32,249 nucleotides of DNA from contig NZ_JAIBFH010000366.1 in NCBI RefSeq assembly GCF_019459675.1, positions 1 to 32,249 on the forward strand, written 5' to 3'. The stretch comes from Arenimonas sp. (GTDB lineage: Bacteria > Pseudomonadota > Gammaproteobacteria > Xanthomonadales > Xanthomonadaceae). Under the pieces are notes generated by a model that saw nothing but the letters and a program-made list of their open reading frames with translations, was not told the origin of the DNA and made no database searches. Numbering within the stretch: the first letter of the stretch is position 1; every line of letters starts with the position of its first letter. A program made the position numbers and the translations under genes. Shown here one piece after another: positions 9,625 through 18,273 of this stretch.

Positions 9625-10632
9625 ATGCTCAAGATCGACACCCACGCCCACTACCTGCCCCGCACCTGGCCCAACCTGGCCGAGAAGTACGGCGACCCGC
9701 GCTTCCCGGTGATCCACCACGAAGACGGGCGCGCGAGGATCTACAAGGACGGCAAGTTCTTCCGCGAAATCTGGTCCAAGACCTGGGACCCGGCCGAGCG
9801 GATCGCCGACTACGCCAAGTTCGACGTGCAGGTGCAGGTGCTGAGCACGGTGCCGGTGATGTTCAGCTACTGGGCCAAGCCCCAGCACGCGCTGGAATTG
9901 CACCAGTCCCTGAACGACCACATGGCCGAGGCCTGCCGCGACCACCGCCGCCACTGCGCCGGCATCGGCACGGTGCCGATGCAGTCGCCGCGCCTGGCGG
10001 TGCAGGAACTCGAGCGCTGCATGGAACAGCTCAACCTGCAGGGCGTGCAGATCGGGTCGCACATCGGCGGCTGGAACCTGGACGCGCCCGAGCTGCTGCC
10101 CTTCTTCGAAGCGGCGCAGGACCTGGGCGCCGCCATCCTGGTGCACCCCTGGGACATGATGGGCAGCGAGTCCATGCCCAAGTACTGGATGCCGTGGCTG
10201 GTGGGCATGCCGGCCGAACAATCGCGCGCGGCCTGCGCGCTGATCTTCGGCGGCGTGCTGGAAAAATTCCCGCGCCTGAAAATCTGCCTGGCCCATGGCG
10301 GCGGCAGCTTCCCCTACACCATCGGCCGCATCGAACATGGCTTCAACATGCGCCCCGACCTGGTGGCCACCGACAACCCGCACAACCCGCGCAGCTACCT
10401 GCCGCGCCTGTACTTCGATTCCTGGGTCGCCGACGACCGCGCGCTGCGCTACCTGCTCGACACCGTCGGCGTGCCGCGGGTGATGCTGGGCACCGACTAC
10501 CCGTTCCCGCTGGGCGAACAAGTGCCGGGCGCCAGCATCGCCGCGCTGGGCCTCACCGAGTCCGAACAGGCCCGGCTCTACCACGGCACGGCGCTGGAAT
10601 GGCTGGGCCTGCCCGCTTCGAGGTTTGCATGA
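9625..10632 (+). CDS. nbaD: 2-amino-3-carboxymuconate-6-semialdehyde decarboxylase (ACMSD), amidohydrolase family
   Basis: MLKIDTHAHYLPRTWPNLAEKYGDPRFPVI...; HAH metal motif, HPWDMMG, MLGTDYPFPLGE; typical bacterial ACMSD. Confidence 0.94.
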   Translation: MLKIDTHAHYLPRTWPNLAEKYGDPRFPVIHHEDGRARIYKDGKFFREIWSKTWDPAERIADYAKFDVQVQVLSTVPVMFSYWAKPQHALELHQSLNDHMAEACRDHRRHCAGIGTVPMQSPRLAVQELERCMEQLNLQGVQIGSHIGGWNLDAPELLPFFEAAQDLGAAILVHPWDMMGSESMPKYWMPWLVGMPAEQSRAACALIFGGVLEKFPRLKICLAHGGGSFPYTIGRIEHGFNMRPDLVATDNPHNPRSYLPRLYFDSWVADDRALRYLLDTVGVPRVMLGTDYPFPLGEQVPGASIAALGLTESEQARLYHGTALEWLGLPASRFA

Positions 10633-11906
10633 GCGCCTTCGACCTGGACGCCGCGCCCGAGGCCCTGGACGCCGCCGACCCGCTGCGCGGCTTCCGCAGC
10701 CGCTTCCACATTCCGACGCACGAGGGCCACGAACAGGCTTATTTCTGCGGCAACTCCCTGGGCCTGCAGCCCACCGCCGTGCGCGCCGCGCTGATGCAGG
10801 AGCTGGACGACTGGGCCGCGCTGGGCGTGGAAGCGCATTTCCGCGGCAAGCACCCCTGGATGCCTTACCACGAGACCGTGCGCGAATCGCTGGCCCGCGT
10901 CGTCGGCGCCCAGCCGGTGGAAGTGGTGGCGATGAACTCGCTGACCGCCAACCTTCATTTCCTGATGGTGAGCTTCTACCGGCCCACCGCCGAGCGACCG
11001 GCCATCGTGATCGAAGCCGGCGCATTCCCGTCCGACCGGCACGCGGTGGCGTCGCAGATCCGCTTCCACGGCTTCAACCCCGACACCGACCTGATTGAAG
11101 TGGTGCCCGACGAACCGGCCGGCACGATCTCGATGGCGGCGATCGAACGCGCGATGGCCGAACACGGCCACCGGGTGGCGCTGGTGCTGTGGCCAGGCGT
11201 GCAGTACCGCACGGGCCAGGCCTTCGACCTGCGCGAGATTTCCCGGCTGGCGCATGCGCGCGGCTGCACCGTGGGCTTCGACCTGGCGCACGCGGCCGGC
11301 AACCTGCCGCTGCAGCTGCACGACAGCGGCGCCGATTTCGCCGCGTGGTGCAGCTACAAGTACCTCAACTCCGGGCCCGGGGCCGTTGCGGGCGCCTTCG
11401 TGCACGAACGCCATGCCCACGCCGACGTGCCGCGCTTCGCGGGCTGGTGGGGCCACGACCAGGCCAGCCGTTTCAAGATGGGCCCTGAATTCGTGCCCTC
11501 GCCCGGCGCCGACGGCTGGCAGCTGAGCAACCCGCCGATCCTGGCGCTGGCGCCGCTGCGGGTGTCGCTGGACCTGTTCGCCGAAGCCGGCATGGACCGG
11601 CTGCGCGAACGCTCCGAGCGCCTCACCGGCTATCTCGAGGCGCTGATCCGGCGCGACTGCGCCGACGTGCTGCAGGTGGTGACCCCGGCGGTGCGGGCGC
11701 GCCGCGGCTGCCAGCTGTCGCTGCGGGTGGCGGGCGGGCGCGAACGCGGCCGCGCGCTGTTCGACTTCCTGTCCGAACGCGGCATCGTCGGCGACTGGCG
11801 CGAGCCCGACGTGATCCGCATTTCCCCGGCGCCGCTGTACAACAGCCACGTCGACGTCCGCCGCTTCGCCGCGGCCGTGGTGCTGTGGCGCGAGGCCGGC
11901 GGCTAG
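10629..11906 (+). CDS. kynU: Kynureninase
   Basis: AYFCGNSLGLQP, ...FDLAHAAGNLPLQLHDSGADFAAWCSYKYLNSGPGAVAGAFVHERH...; PLP-Lys motif YKYLNSGPG; ATGA overlap with the ACMSD gene. Confidence 0.97.
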   Translation: MSAFDLDAAPEALDAADPLRGFRSRFHIPTHEGHEQAYFCGNSLGLQPTAVRAALMQELDDWAALGVEAHFRGKHPWMPYHETVRESLARVVGAQPVEVVAMNSLTANLHFLMVSFYRPTAERPAIVIEAGAFPSDRHAVASQIRFHGFNPDTDLIEVVPDEPAGTISMAAIERAMAEHGHRVALVLWPGVQYRTGQAFDLREISRLAHARGCTVGFDLAHAAGNLPLQLHDSGADFAAWCSYKYLNSGPGAVAGAFVHERHAHADVPRFAGWWGHDQASRFKMGPEFVPSPGADGWQLSNPPILALAPLRVSLDLFAEAGMDRLRERSERLTGYLEALIRRDCADVLQVVTPAVRARRGCQLSLRVAGGRERGRALFDFLSERGIVGDWREPDVIRISPAPLYNSHVDVRRFAAAVVLWREAGG

Positions 11907-11987
11907 CGATGGACCTCCCCGGCCTGCGCCGCGATTCCTTTCCCTGACCGCGTCGCGCGCCCCCACTCCTTCCGAACAAGGCAGCCC

Positions 11988-13361
11988 GTGAATCCTTCCG
12001 CCGACCGCAAACTCACCCTGATCGGCGCCGGCCTGGCCGGCGCCCTGCTGGCCACCCTGCTGGCGCGCCGCGGCTGGTCGGTGGACGTCTATGAAAAGCG
12101 CCCCGACCCGCGCAACAAGGGCTATGAAGGCGGCCGGTCGATCAACCTGGCGCTGGCCGAGCGCGGCCTGGATGCGCTGCGGCGCGCCGGCCTGCAGGAC
12201 GTGGTGATGGCGCAGGCGGTGATGATGCGCGGGCGCCTGGTGCATCCGCAGGACGGCGGCCCGCCCACCCTGCAGCCCTACGGCCTGGACGACAGCGAAG
12301 TAATCTGGTCGGTGCACCGCGGCCGGCTCAATATCGCCCTGCTGGATGCGGCGGAGGCGGCCGGTGCGCGCATCCATTTCAACCAGCGCCTGGACAGCGT
12401 GGACTTCGAGCGACGCGTGGCCCTGTTCGTCAACGACCACGACCGCACGGCGCGCCCGCAGCCGTTCGAGGCCCTGATAGGGTCGGACGGCGCCGGCTCG
12501 GGCCTGCGCGAAGCCATGCGCCCGCACGTGGCGCTGGAGGAACGCTTCCAGCCGCTGGGCCATGGCTACAAGGAGCTCGAGATACCGCCCGCCGCCGACG
12601 GCGGCTTCCGGACCGATCCCAACGCCCTGCACATCTGGCCGCGCGGCGGGTACATGTGCATCGCGCTGCCCAACACCGAGCACACCTTCACCGTCACGCT
12701 GTTCCTGCCGATGCAGGGCGAACCGAGCTTCCGCACCCTGCCCGACCTAACCGCGGCGCGCGAGTTCTTCCAGCGCGACTTCACCGACGCGATGCCGCTG
12801 ATGCCCGACTTCGACGCCGACTGGACCAACAACCCGGTCAGCGGCCTGGGCACGCTGCACCTGCAGCGATGGCGCATGGACGGGCGCGCCGTGCTGCTGG
12901 GCGACGCCGCCCACGCCATGGTGCCCTTCCACGGCCAGGGCATGAACTGCGCCTTCGAAGACTGCCTGGCGCTGGACCGCCACATCGCCAGCGCCCCCGA
13001 TTTCGAGACCGCTTTCGCCGGCTTCGAGGCCGAGCGCCGGCCCAACGCCGAAGCCATCCAGGCGATGGCGCTGGAAAACTACGTCGAGATGCGCGACAGC
13101 GTGGACGACCCCGACTACCTCGTGCAGCGCGCACTGGAACAGGCGCTGGCGCGCCGGCATCCGGGCCACTTCGTGCCGCGCTATTCGATGGTCAGCTTCA
13201 CCTGCGTGCCCTACGCCACCGCGTTCGAGCGCGGCAAGCTGCAGCGGGCAATCCTGGTGGAAGCCACGCGCGGCTGCGCCACGCTGCAGGACGTGGACCT
13301 GGCCAACGCCGATGCGCTGGTGCGCGAACGCCTGCCGCCGCTGCCTGCGGTGCCGGCATGA
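11988..13361 (+). CDS. kmo: Kynurenine 3-monooxygenase (GTG start)
   Basis: FAD motif LTLIGAGLAGALLATLLARRGWSVDVYEKRPDPR, GRSINLALAERGLDALRRAGL, LLGDAAHAMVPFHGQGMNCAFEDC. Confidence 0.97.
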   Translation: MNPSADRKLTLIGAGLAGALLATLLARRGWSVDVYEKRPDPRNKGYEGGRSINLALAERGLDALRRAGLQDVVMAQAVMMRGRLVHPQDGGPPTLQPYGLDDSEVIWSVHRGRLNIALLDAAEAAGARIHFNQRLDSVDFERRVALFVNDHDRTARPQPFEALIGSDGAGSGLREAMRPHVALEERFQPLGHGYKELEIPPAADGGFRTDPNALHIWPRGGYMCIALPNTEHTFTVTLFLPMQGEPSFRTLPDLTAAREFFQRDFTDAMPLMPDFDADWTNNPVSGLGTLHLQRWRMDGRAVLLGDAAHAMVPFHGQGMNCAFEDCLALDRHIASAPDFETAFAGFEAERRPNAEAIQAMALENYVEMRDSVDDPDYLVQRALEQALARRHPGHFVPRYSMVSFTCVPYATAFERGKLQRAILVEATRGCATLQDVDLANADALVRERLPPLPAVPA

Positions 13362-13385
13362 CCGCCGGACGCGCGCGCTGACGCC

Positions 13386-14822
13386 ATGGCCGCCTCCTTC
13401 CTCTGGTACGACCTGGAAACCTTCGGCCGCGACCCGCGCCGCACCCGCATCGCCCAGTTCGCGGCCATCCGCACCGACGCCGACCTCAGGCCGGTGGGCG
13501 AACCCATCAGCCTGTTCTGCCGGCCCGCCGACGACCTGCTGCCGTCGCCCGGCGCCACCCTGATCACCGGCATCACGCCCCAGCGCGCGCTGGCCGAGGG
13601 CCTGCCCGAGGCCGAATTCATGGCCCGCGTGGCCGACGAGATGATGCAGCCGCAGACCTGCGCGGTGGGCTACAACTCGATCCGTTTCGACGATGAGTTC
13701 GTGCGCTTCGGGCTGTACCGGAATTTCCACGACGCCTACGAACGCGAATGGCGCAACGGCAATTCGCGCTGGGACCTGCTGGACGTCCTGCGGCTGGCGG
13801 AGGCGCTGCGGCCCGAGGGGCTGGAATGGCCCCTGCGCGAAGACGGTGCGCCCAGCTTCAAGCTTGAACACCTGGCCGCGGCCAACGGCGTGCGCGAGGG
13901 CGACGCACACGAGGCACTGAGCGACGTGCGCGCCCTGATCGGCCTGGCGCGCCGGTTCAAGACCGCCCAGCCCAAGCTGTGGGACTACGCCTTCGAACTG
14001 CGCGCCAAGCGCAAGGTGGCCGCGCTGATGGACGTGGCCAACATGACGCCGCTGCTGCACATTTCGTCGCGGTACCCCGCCAGCCGCCACTGCGCGGCGC
14101 TGGTGGCGCCGATTGCCGTGCACCCCAAGATCGATTCAAGGGTGATCGTCTGCGGCCTGGACGAGGACCCGGCCGCGCTGCTGGCGCTTTCCCCCGAAGA
14201 CATCGCCGACCGCCTGTACACTCCCGCCGCCGACCTGCCCGAAGGCGAACGGCGCATCGGACTCAAGGAAGTGCACACCAACAAGTGCCCCATCCTGCTG
14301 CCGCTGACGCACCTGCGCGACGCCGACTTCGTCCGCCTGGGCATCGACCGCGACGCCTGCCTGGCGCGAGCCGACCAGCTGCGCGCGGCGCCCGGCCTGG
14401 CCGAGAAAGTGCGCCGCGTGTTCGCCGCCGAGCGGGCGCGCGAGCCGGCCGACGCCGACGCCGCTCTGTACGACGGCTTCCCGTCCGACGCCGACAAACG
14501 CCTGTTCCCGCGCGTGCGCAGCGCCGCCGCGGCCGACCTGGCCGAGTTCGGCCCGCACTTCGACGACCCGCGCTTTGCCGAACTGCTGTTCCGCTACCGC
14601 GCCCGCAACTGGCCTGGCAGCCTCGATGCCGCCGAACAGCAGCGCTGGGACGACTACCGGCGCGCGCGCCTGGCCAGCGAAAACGGCCTGTCCGAGTACG
14701 ATTTCACGAGCTATTACGCCGAGATCGCCTCACTGCGCGCAGGCATCGAGCCCGGGCCCCGCCAGGCCTGGCTGGACGCCCTGGACGCCTGGGGCCACGA
14801 CCTGGAGCGGCAACTGGCATGA
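13386..14822 (+). CDS. sbcB: Exodeoxyribonuclease I
   Basis: DEDDh exonuclease MAASFLWYDLETFGRDPRRTRIAQFAAIRTD...GITPQRAL...CAVGYNSIRFDDEF...; ExoI family. Confidence 0.96.
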   Translation: MAASFLWYDLETFGRDPRRTRIAQFAAIRTDADLRPVGEPISLFCRPADDLLPSPGATLITGITPQRALAEGLPEAEFMARVADEMMQPQTCAVGYNSIRFDDEFVRFGLYRNFHDAYEREWRNGNSRWDLLDVLRLAEALRPEGLEWPLREDGAPSFKLEHLAAANGVREGDAHEALSDVRALIGLARRFKTAQPKLWDYAFELRAKRKVAALMDVANMTPLLHISSRYPASRHCAALVAPIAVHPKIDSRVIVCGLDEDPAALLALSPEDIADRLYTPAADLPEGERRIGLKEVHTNKCPILLPLTHLRDADFVRLGIDRDACLARADQLRAAPGLAEKVRRVFAAERAREPADADAALYDGFPSDADKRLFPRVRSAAAADLAEFGPHFDDPRFAELLFRYRARNWPGSLDAAEQQRWDDYRRARLASENGLSEYDFTSYYAEIASLRAGIEPGPRQAWLDALDAWGHDLERQLA

Positions 14823-15502
14823 GCGTTTACTTCAGCGAAAAGACCTTCAAGTTCCTGCGCGCCCTGGGCCGCAACAATTCACGCGAGTGGTTCGCCGAGC
14901 ACAAGCCCGACTACGAAATGCACCTGCGCCAGCCTTTCCTGCGGCTGATCACCGACCTGCAGCCCGACATCGCCGGCATCAGCCTGCACTACCGCGCCGA
15001 CCCCCGGCAGGTGGGCGGCTCGCTGTTCCGCATCCATCGCGACACGCGCTTTTCCAACGACAAGACGCCTTACAAGACCTGGTCGGGCGCGCGCTTCTTC
15101 CACGAGCGCAGCAAGACCGTGCCCGCGCCCTCGTTCTACCTGCACCTGCAGCCCGGCAACTGCTTCATCGGCGCCGGCCTGTGGCACCCCGAGCCCGAAA
15201 CCCAGCGCCGCATCCGCGGCTTCATGGTGGACAACCCCTCGGGCTGGAAGGCCGCCACGCAGTCGCCGGCGTTCAAGCGCAGGTTCGAGCTCACCGGCGA
15301 ATCGCTGGTTCGCCCGCCGCGCGGCTACCCCGCCGACCACGAACTGATCGACGACCTCAAGCGCAAGGACTTCGTCGCCGGCGCCGGACTGGACGACGAC
15401 GTGGTGCTGGGCCCGAAGCTGCGCCAGGCCGTGGCCAGCGGCTTCGCGGGCATGGCGCCGCTGGTGGATTACCTGTGCGCGTCCCTCGACCTTGAATTCT
15501 GA
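14819..15502 (+). CDS. DUF2461 / TIGR02453 family protein
   Basis: YFSEKTFKFLRALGRNNSREWFAEHKPDYEMHLRQPFLRLITDL...FRIHRDTRFSNDKTPYKTWSGARF; ATGA overlap with sbcB. Confidence 0.9.
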   Translation: MSVYFSEKTFKFLRALGRNNSREWFAEHKPDYEMHLRQPFLRLITDLQPDIAGISLHYRADPRQVGGSLFRIHRDTRFSNDKTPYKTWSGARFFHERSKTVPAPSFYLHLQPGNCFIGAGLWHPEPETQRRIRGFMVDNPSGWKAATQSPAFKRRFELTGESLVRPPRGYPADHELIDDLKRKDFVAGAGLDDDVVLGPKLRQAVASGFAGMAPLVDYLCASLDLEF

Positions 15503-15514
15503 CGGAGCCCTGGC

Positions 15515-15913
15515 ATGAGCATCGACACCCTGGCCAGCTGGCACGACCTGGTGGCCACCCGCAACACGCGCGGCATCGCGCCGCTGCTTTCCCAGGACGT
15601 GGTGTTCCACTCGCCCGTGGTGCACACGCCGCAATTGGGCCGCGCGGTCACCACGCAGTACCTGTCCGCGGCCTTCCACGTGTTCTTCAACGAAAGCTTC
15701 CGCTACGTGCGTGAAGTCAGCGGCCCGCACGACGCGATGCTGGAGTTCGAGGTCACCATCGACGGCATCGTGGTCAACGGCGTGGACATGATCCGCTGGG
15801 ACGACGAAGGCCGGATCGTGGAGTTCAAGGTGATGCTGCGGCCGCTGAAGGCCATCCAGCTGATCCACGCGAAAATGGCCGCCATGCTGCAGGCGCAATC
15901 GCCCACGCCCTAG
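15515..15913 (+). CDS. SnoaL-like / NTF2-fold family protein
   Basis: 132 aa; LASWHDLVATRNTRGIAPLLSQDVVFHSPVVHTPQLGRAVTTQYLSAAFHVFF...IRWDDEGRIVEFKVMLRPLKAI typical of SnoaL-like proteins. Confidence 0.8.
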   Translation: MSIDTLASWHDLVATRNTRGIAPLLSQDVVFHSPVVHTPQLGRAVTTQYLSAAFHVFFNESFRYVREVSGPHDAMLEFEVTIDGIVVNGVDMIRWDDEGRIVEFKVMLRPLKAIQLIHAKMAAMLQAQSPTP

Positions 15914-15945
15914 CCCGGAATGGCGCGGCGCAGCATCGAAATGTG

Positions 15946-15973
15946 TTGACCGTCACGGTTTTATCCGTAGTCT
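15946..15973 (+). promoter_or_regulatory. Candidate sigma70-like promoter
   Basis: TTGACC, 16-nt spacer, TAGTCT in the intergenic leader of the hydrolase gene; consensus match only. Confidence 0.35.
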
Positions 15974-15985
15974 CAACCACCATAC

Positions 15986-16012
15986 GCCGGCGCATTGGAG
16001 TGCCGGCTTTTT
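15986..16012 (+). terminator. Intrinsic terminator-like hairpin
   Basis: GCCGGC-gcattggagt-GCCGGC followed by TTTTTG. Confidence 0.65.
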
Positions 16013-16076
16013 GTTGGACGGGGCTACGCAGGGACGGGAACACCGCGTCAGGCATCGAATCTCTGGGGAGGGAATC

Positions 16077-16931
16077 GTGCGATATCTACTCTTGGCTGCC
16101 CTCGCAGCCGCTTCAAGCGTGTCCAGCGCCAACACCGGCGTCGCCTTCGTGCACGGCACCGGCAAGCAGACCAACGCCACCGCCGATTACTGGAAGCCCG
16201 AGTTCGTCAACAACGTGCGCGGCGGCCTGGTCAATCCGGCCAACTACGTGGTGATCAACTGCGACTTCACCAAATACATGTGGGATGCGGCGGCCGGTGG
16301 CTGCCTTGCGGGCCAGCTCACGGATTTCATCAACACCCAGGGCATCACCCGGCTGATCGTGGTCACGCACAGCAACGGCGGCAACGTGATGCGCTGGATC
16401 CTGTCCAACCCGACCTGGGACAGCCGCTACCCGAACATCATCGCCAAGACCGTGCGCGTGAACGCGCTGGCGCCCTCGTCGGCGGGCACGCCGCTGGCCA
16501 ACGCGGTGATCTCGGGCAACATCTTCGAGACCTCGCTGGGCTGGCTGGTGGGCCAGAAGAACGACGCCGTTCGCATGCAGCAGACCAGCTGGATGGCCAG
16601 CTACAACGCCAACTGGCTGCAGGGCACCGCGGGCCGCCCGGCCCTGCCCCGTCTGTTCCGCACCGTGGTCGGCACCGACGTGGACTCGGCCATCTGGGAC
16701 GGCGACAGCTACTGCGGTGGCTACATCGAGAACGTAGGCCTGGAGACCACGCAGCTGTGGCTGAACTCGTGTTCCGACGGCTTCCTCGAGTGCTCCAGCC
16801 AGTCGGCCGCGGGCAGCGTGTGGTTCCAGGACAAGGCGCGCATGGCCGGCAGCGAACCGCTGTCGCACAACCAGAGCCGCCGGGCCTGCTTCGGCCTCGA
16901 CAACATCCTGCGCACCGACATGAGGTCCTGA
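16077..16931 (+). CDS. Secreted alpha/beta hydrolase (lipase-like), GTG start
   Basis: RBS GGGGAGGG; signal peptide VRYLLLAALAAASSVSSANTG; oxyanion-like FVHGTG; nucleophile-elbow-like VVTHSNGGNVM. Confidence 0.7.
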   Translation: MRYLLLAALAAASSVSSANTGVAFVHGTGKQTNATADYWKPEFVNNVRGGLVNPANYVVINCDFTKYMWDAAAGGCLAGQLTDFINTQGITRLIVVTHSNGGNVMRWILSNPTWDSRYPNIIAKTVRVNALAPSSAGTPLANAVISGNIFETSLGWLVGQKNDAVRMQQTSWMASYNANWLQGTAGRPALPRLFRTVVGTDVDSAIWDGDSYCGGYIENVGLETTQLWLNSCSDGFLECSSQSAAGSVWFQDKARMAGSEPLSHNQSRRACFGLDNILRTDMRS

Positions 16932-16934
16932 GCC

Positions 16935-18194
16935 ATGAACAAGAACCTCGCGTTTTGCCTGATATCCCTCGCCGTATCCGTCGCTTTCTCCGCACAGGCC
17001 GGCACGCTGCTGCCGCCCGGCGCTGCCGACCAGTCGCCGTCGCGCCTGCAGGCCGCGCCCGCGCCGGTGGGTGAATTCGAACGCCAGCCCGTCGCCTTCG
17101 CCTGGGCGCTCGATCCGGAGGCTGTGTTGGACGCGCAGGCGCCCTTCCTTGCCGAAAGCCGCGAGTTCTGGGCCGTGGCGCAAGCCAGCGAACTGCAGGC
17201 CGGCCTGGCCATCGACACCACCGCCGCCGGCGCCGTGATCCGCATCAGCCCGGCCCAGGGTAGCCGCGCGGTGGATCCCGACCAGGTGCGCATGTTCAAG
17301 AACGGCCGCCTGATCCCGGAGCCGCAAAGCTTCCAGCGCAAGACCAATGCCGCGCAGCTCAAGGCCGCGGGCATGGACGTGCCGGACGGTTCGGCCATCG
17401 TGCAGTTGGCCAAGGAACAGGGCCAGGGCCGTTTCCAGGTGCAGATGACCGACGCCAAGGGCCGCTACCTGGTGCACGTGTACGAGCCCGAAAGCCCGTT
17501 CGTGTTCAGGGCGCAGGCTGATCGCAGCCGCGTGCTGGCCGGCGACACGCTGGAAGTGGCGGCGGCGATGCAGCGCGGCGACGACACGCTGGCCCTGGCC
17601 AACAACCAGGTGGCCGGCGTGCTGGTGTCGCCCTCGGGCCGCAGCTACGACCTGGCCTTCAGCAGCGGCAGGGCGCGCCTGCAGCTGCCCGACGACGCCG
17701 GCAGCGAGCCGGGCCTGTGGGAAGTGCAGCTGTCGGCCGGCACCTTCGCCGACGGCGCCAGCGTGCAGCGCGACGCCAACACGGCCGTGGAAGTGACGCG
17801 TCCGACCGCGAAACTGGACGGCGGCTACGGCTTCAACGCCGCGGCCGTGCGCTTCGACCTGCCGGTGCAGGTGGCGGCTCCGGGGCGTTACGAGCTGCGC
17901 GGCACGCTGTATGCCACGGCTCCGGACGGCGTCAGCCGCCCGGTTTCGCAGGCGCACATGGCCAACTGGCTGGAACCGGGCCAGCGCCAGCTGGCCTTGG
18001 CCTTCGGCAGGGTGAACGTGCCGATGGGCTATGGCGCGCCCTACGAGCTGCGCTTCCTGGAGCTCAAGGACCAGAGCCGCATGGGCACGCTGGACACGCG
18101 TGAGCTGGCCCTGCGCGAAGGCCAGGCCCCGCGCCGGGCCATCGCGCCGGCGCCGGCGATGCCGGTGCGCGGCGTGGCCCCGCGCCAGCGCTAG
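16935..18194 (+). CDS. Secreted DUF4785-like protein
   Basis: Signal peptide MNKNLAFCLISLAVSVAFSAQA; GTLLPPGAADQSPSR...; domain call from recall of family, not searched. Confidence 0.65.
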   Translation: MNKNLAFCLISLAVSVAFSAQAGTLLPPGAADQSPSRLQAAPAPVGEFERQPVAFAWALDPEAVLDAQAPFLAESREFWAVAQASELQAGLAIDTTAAGAVIRISPAQGSRAVDPDQVRMFKNGRLIPEPQSFQRKTNAAQLKAAGMDVPDGSAIVQLAKEQGQGRFQVQMTDAKGRYLVHVYEPESPFVFRAQADRSRVLAGDTLEVAAAMQRGDDTLALANNQVAGVLVSPSGRSYDLAFSSGRARLQLPDDAGSEPGLWEVQLSAGTFADGASVQRDANTAVEVTRPTAKLDGGYGFNAAAVRFDLPVQVAAPGRYELRGTLYATAPDGVSRPVSQAHMANWLEPGQRQLALAFGRVNVPMGYGAPYELRFLELKDQSRMGTLDTRELALREGQAPRRAIAPAPAMPVRGVAPRQR

Positions 18195-18224
18195 TTCCTG
18201 CGGCCGGGGAAACCGGCGATCATG

Positions 18225-18258
18225 ACGGCCGGGCCTTCGGGTCCGGCCGTTTTCTTTT
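18225..18258 (+). terminator. Rho-independent terminator
   Basis: ACGGCCGGGCC-TTCG-GGTCCGGCCGT followed by TTTCTTTT; 11-bp stem with one G-U pair and a UUCG tetraloop. Confidence 0.88.
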
Positions 18259-18273
18259 CGGACCCGCCACGGA

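Noticed and set aside
10578-12683. 701-aa (-) ORF opposite kynU and kmo
   Set aside because: Antisense shadow ORF of two confidently identified enzymes; low-complexity composition.
16113-17957. 614-aa (-) ORF opposite the hydrolase/DUF4785 pair
   Set aside because: Both sense ORFs have signal peptides and RBS-like context; the antisense ORF has GC-driven composition only.
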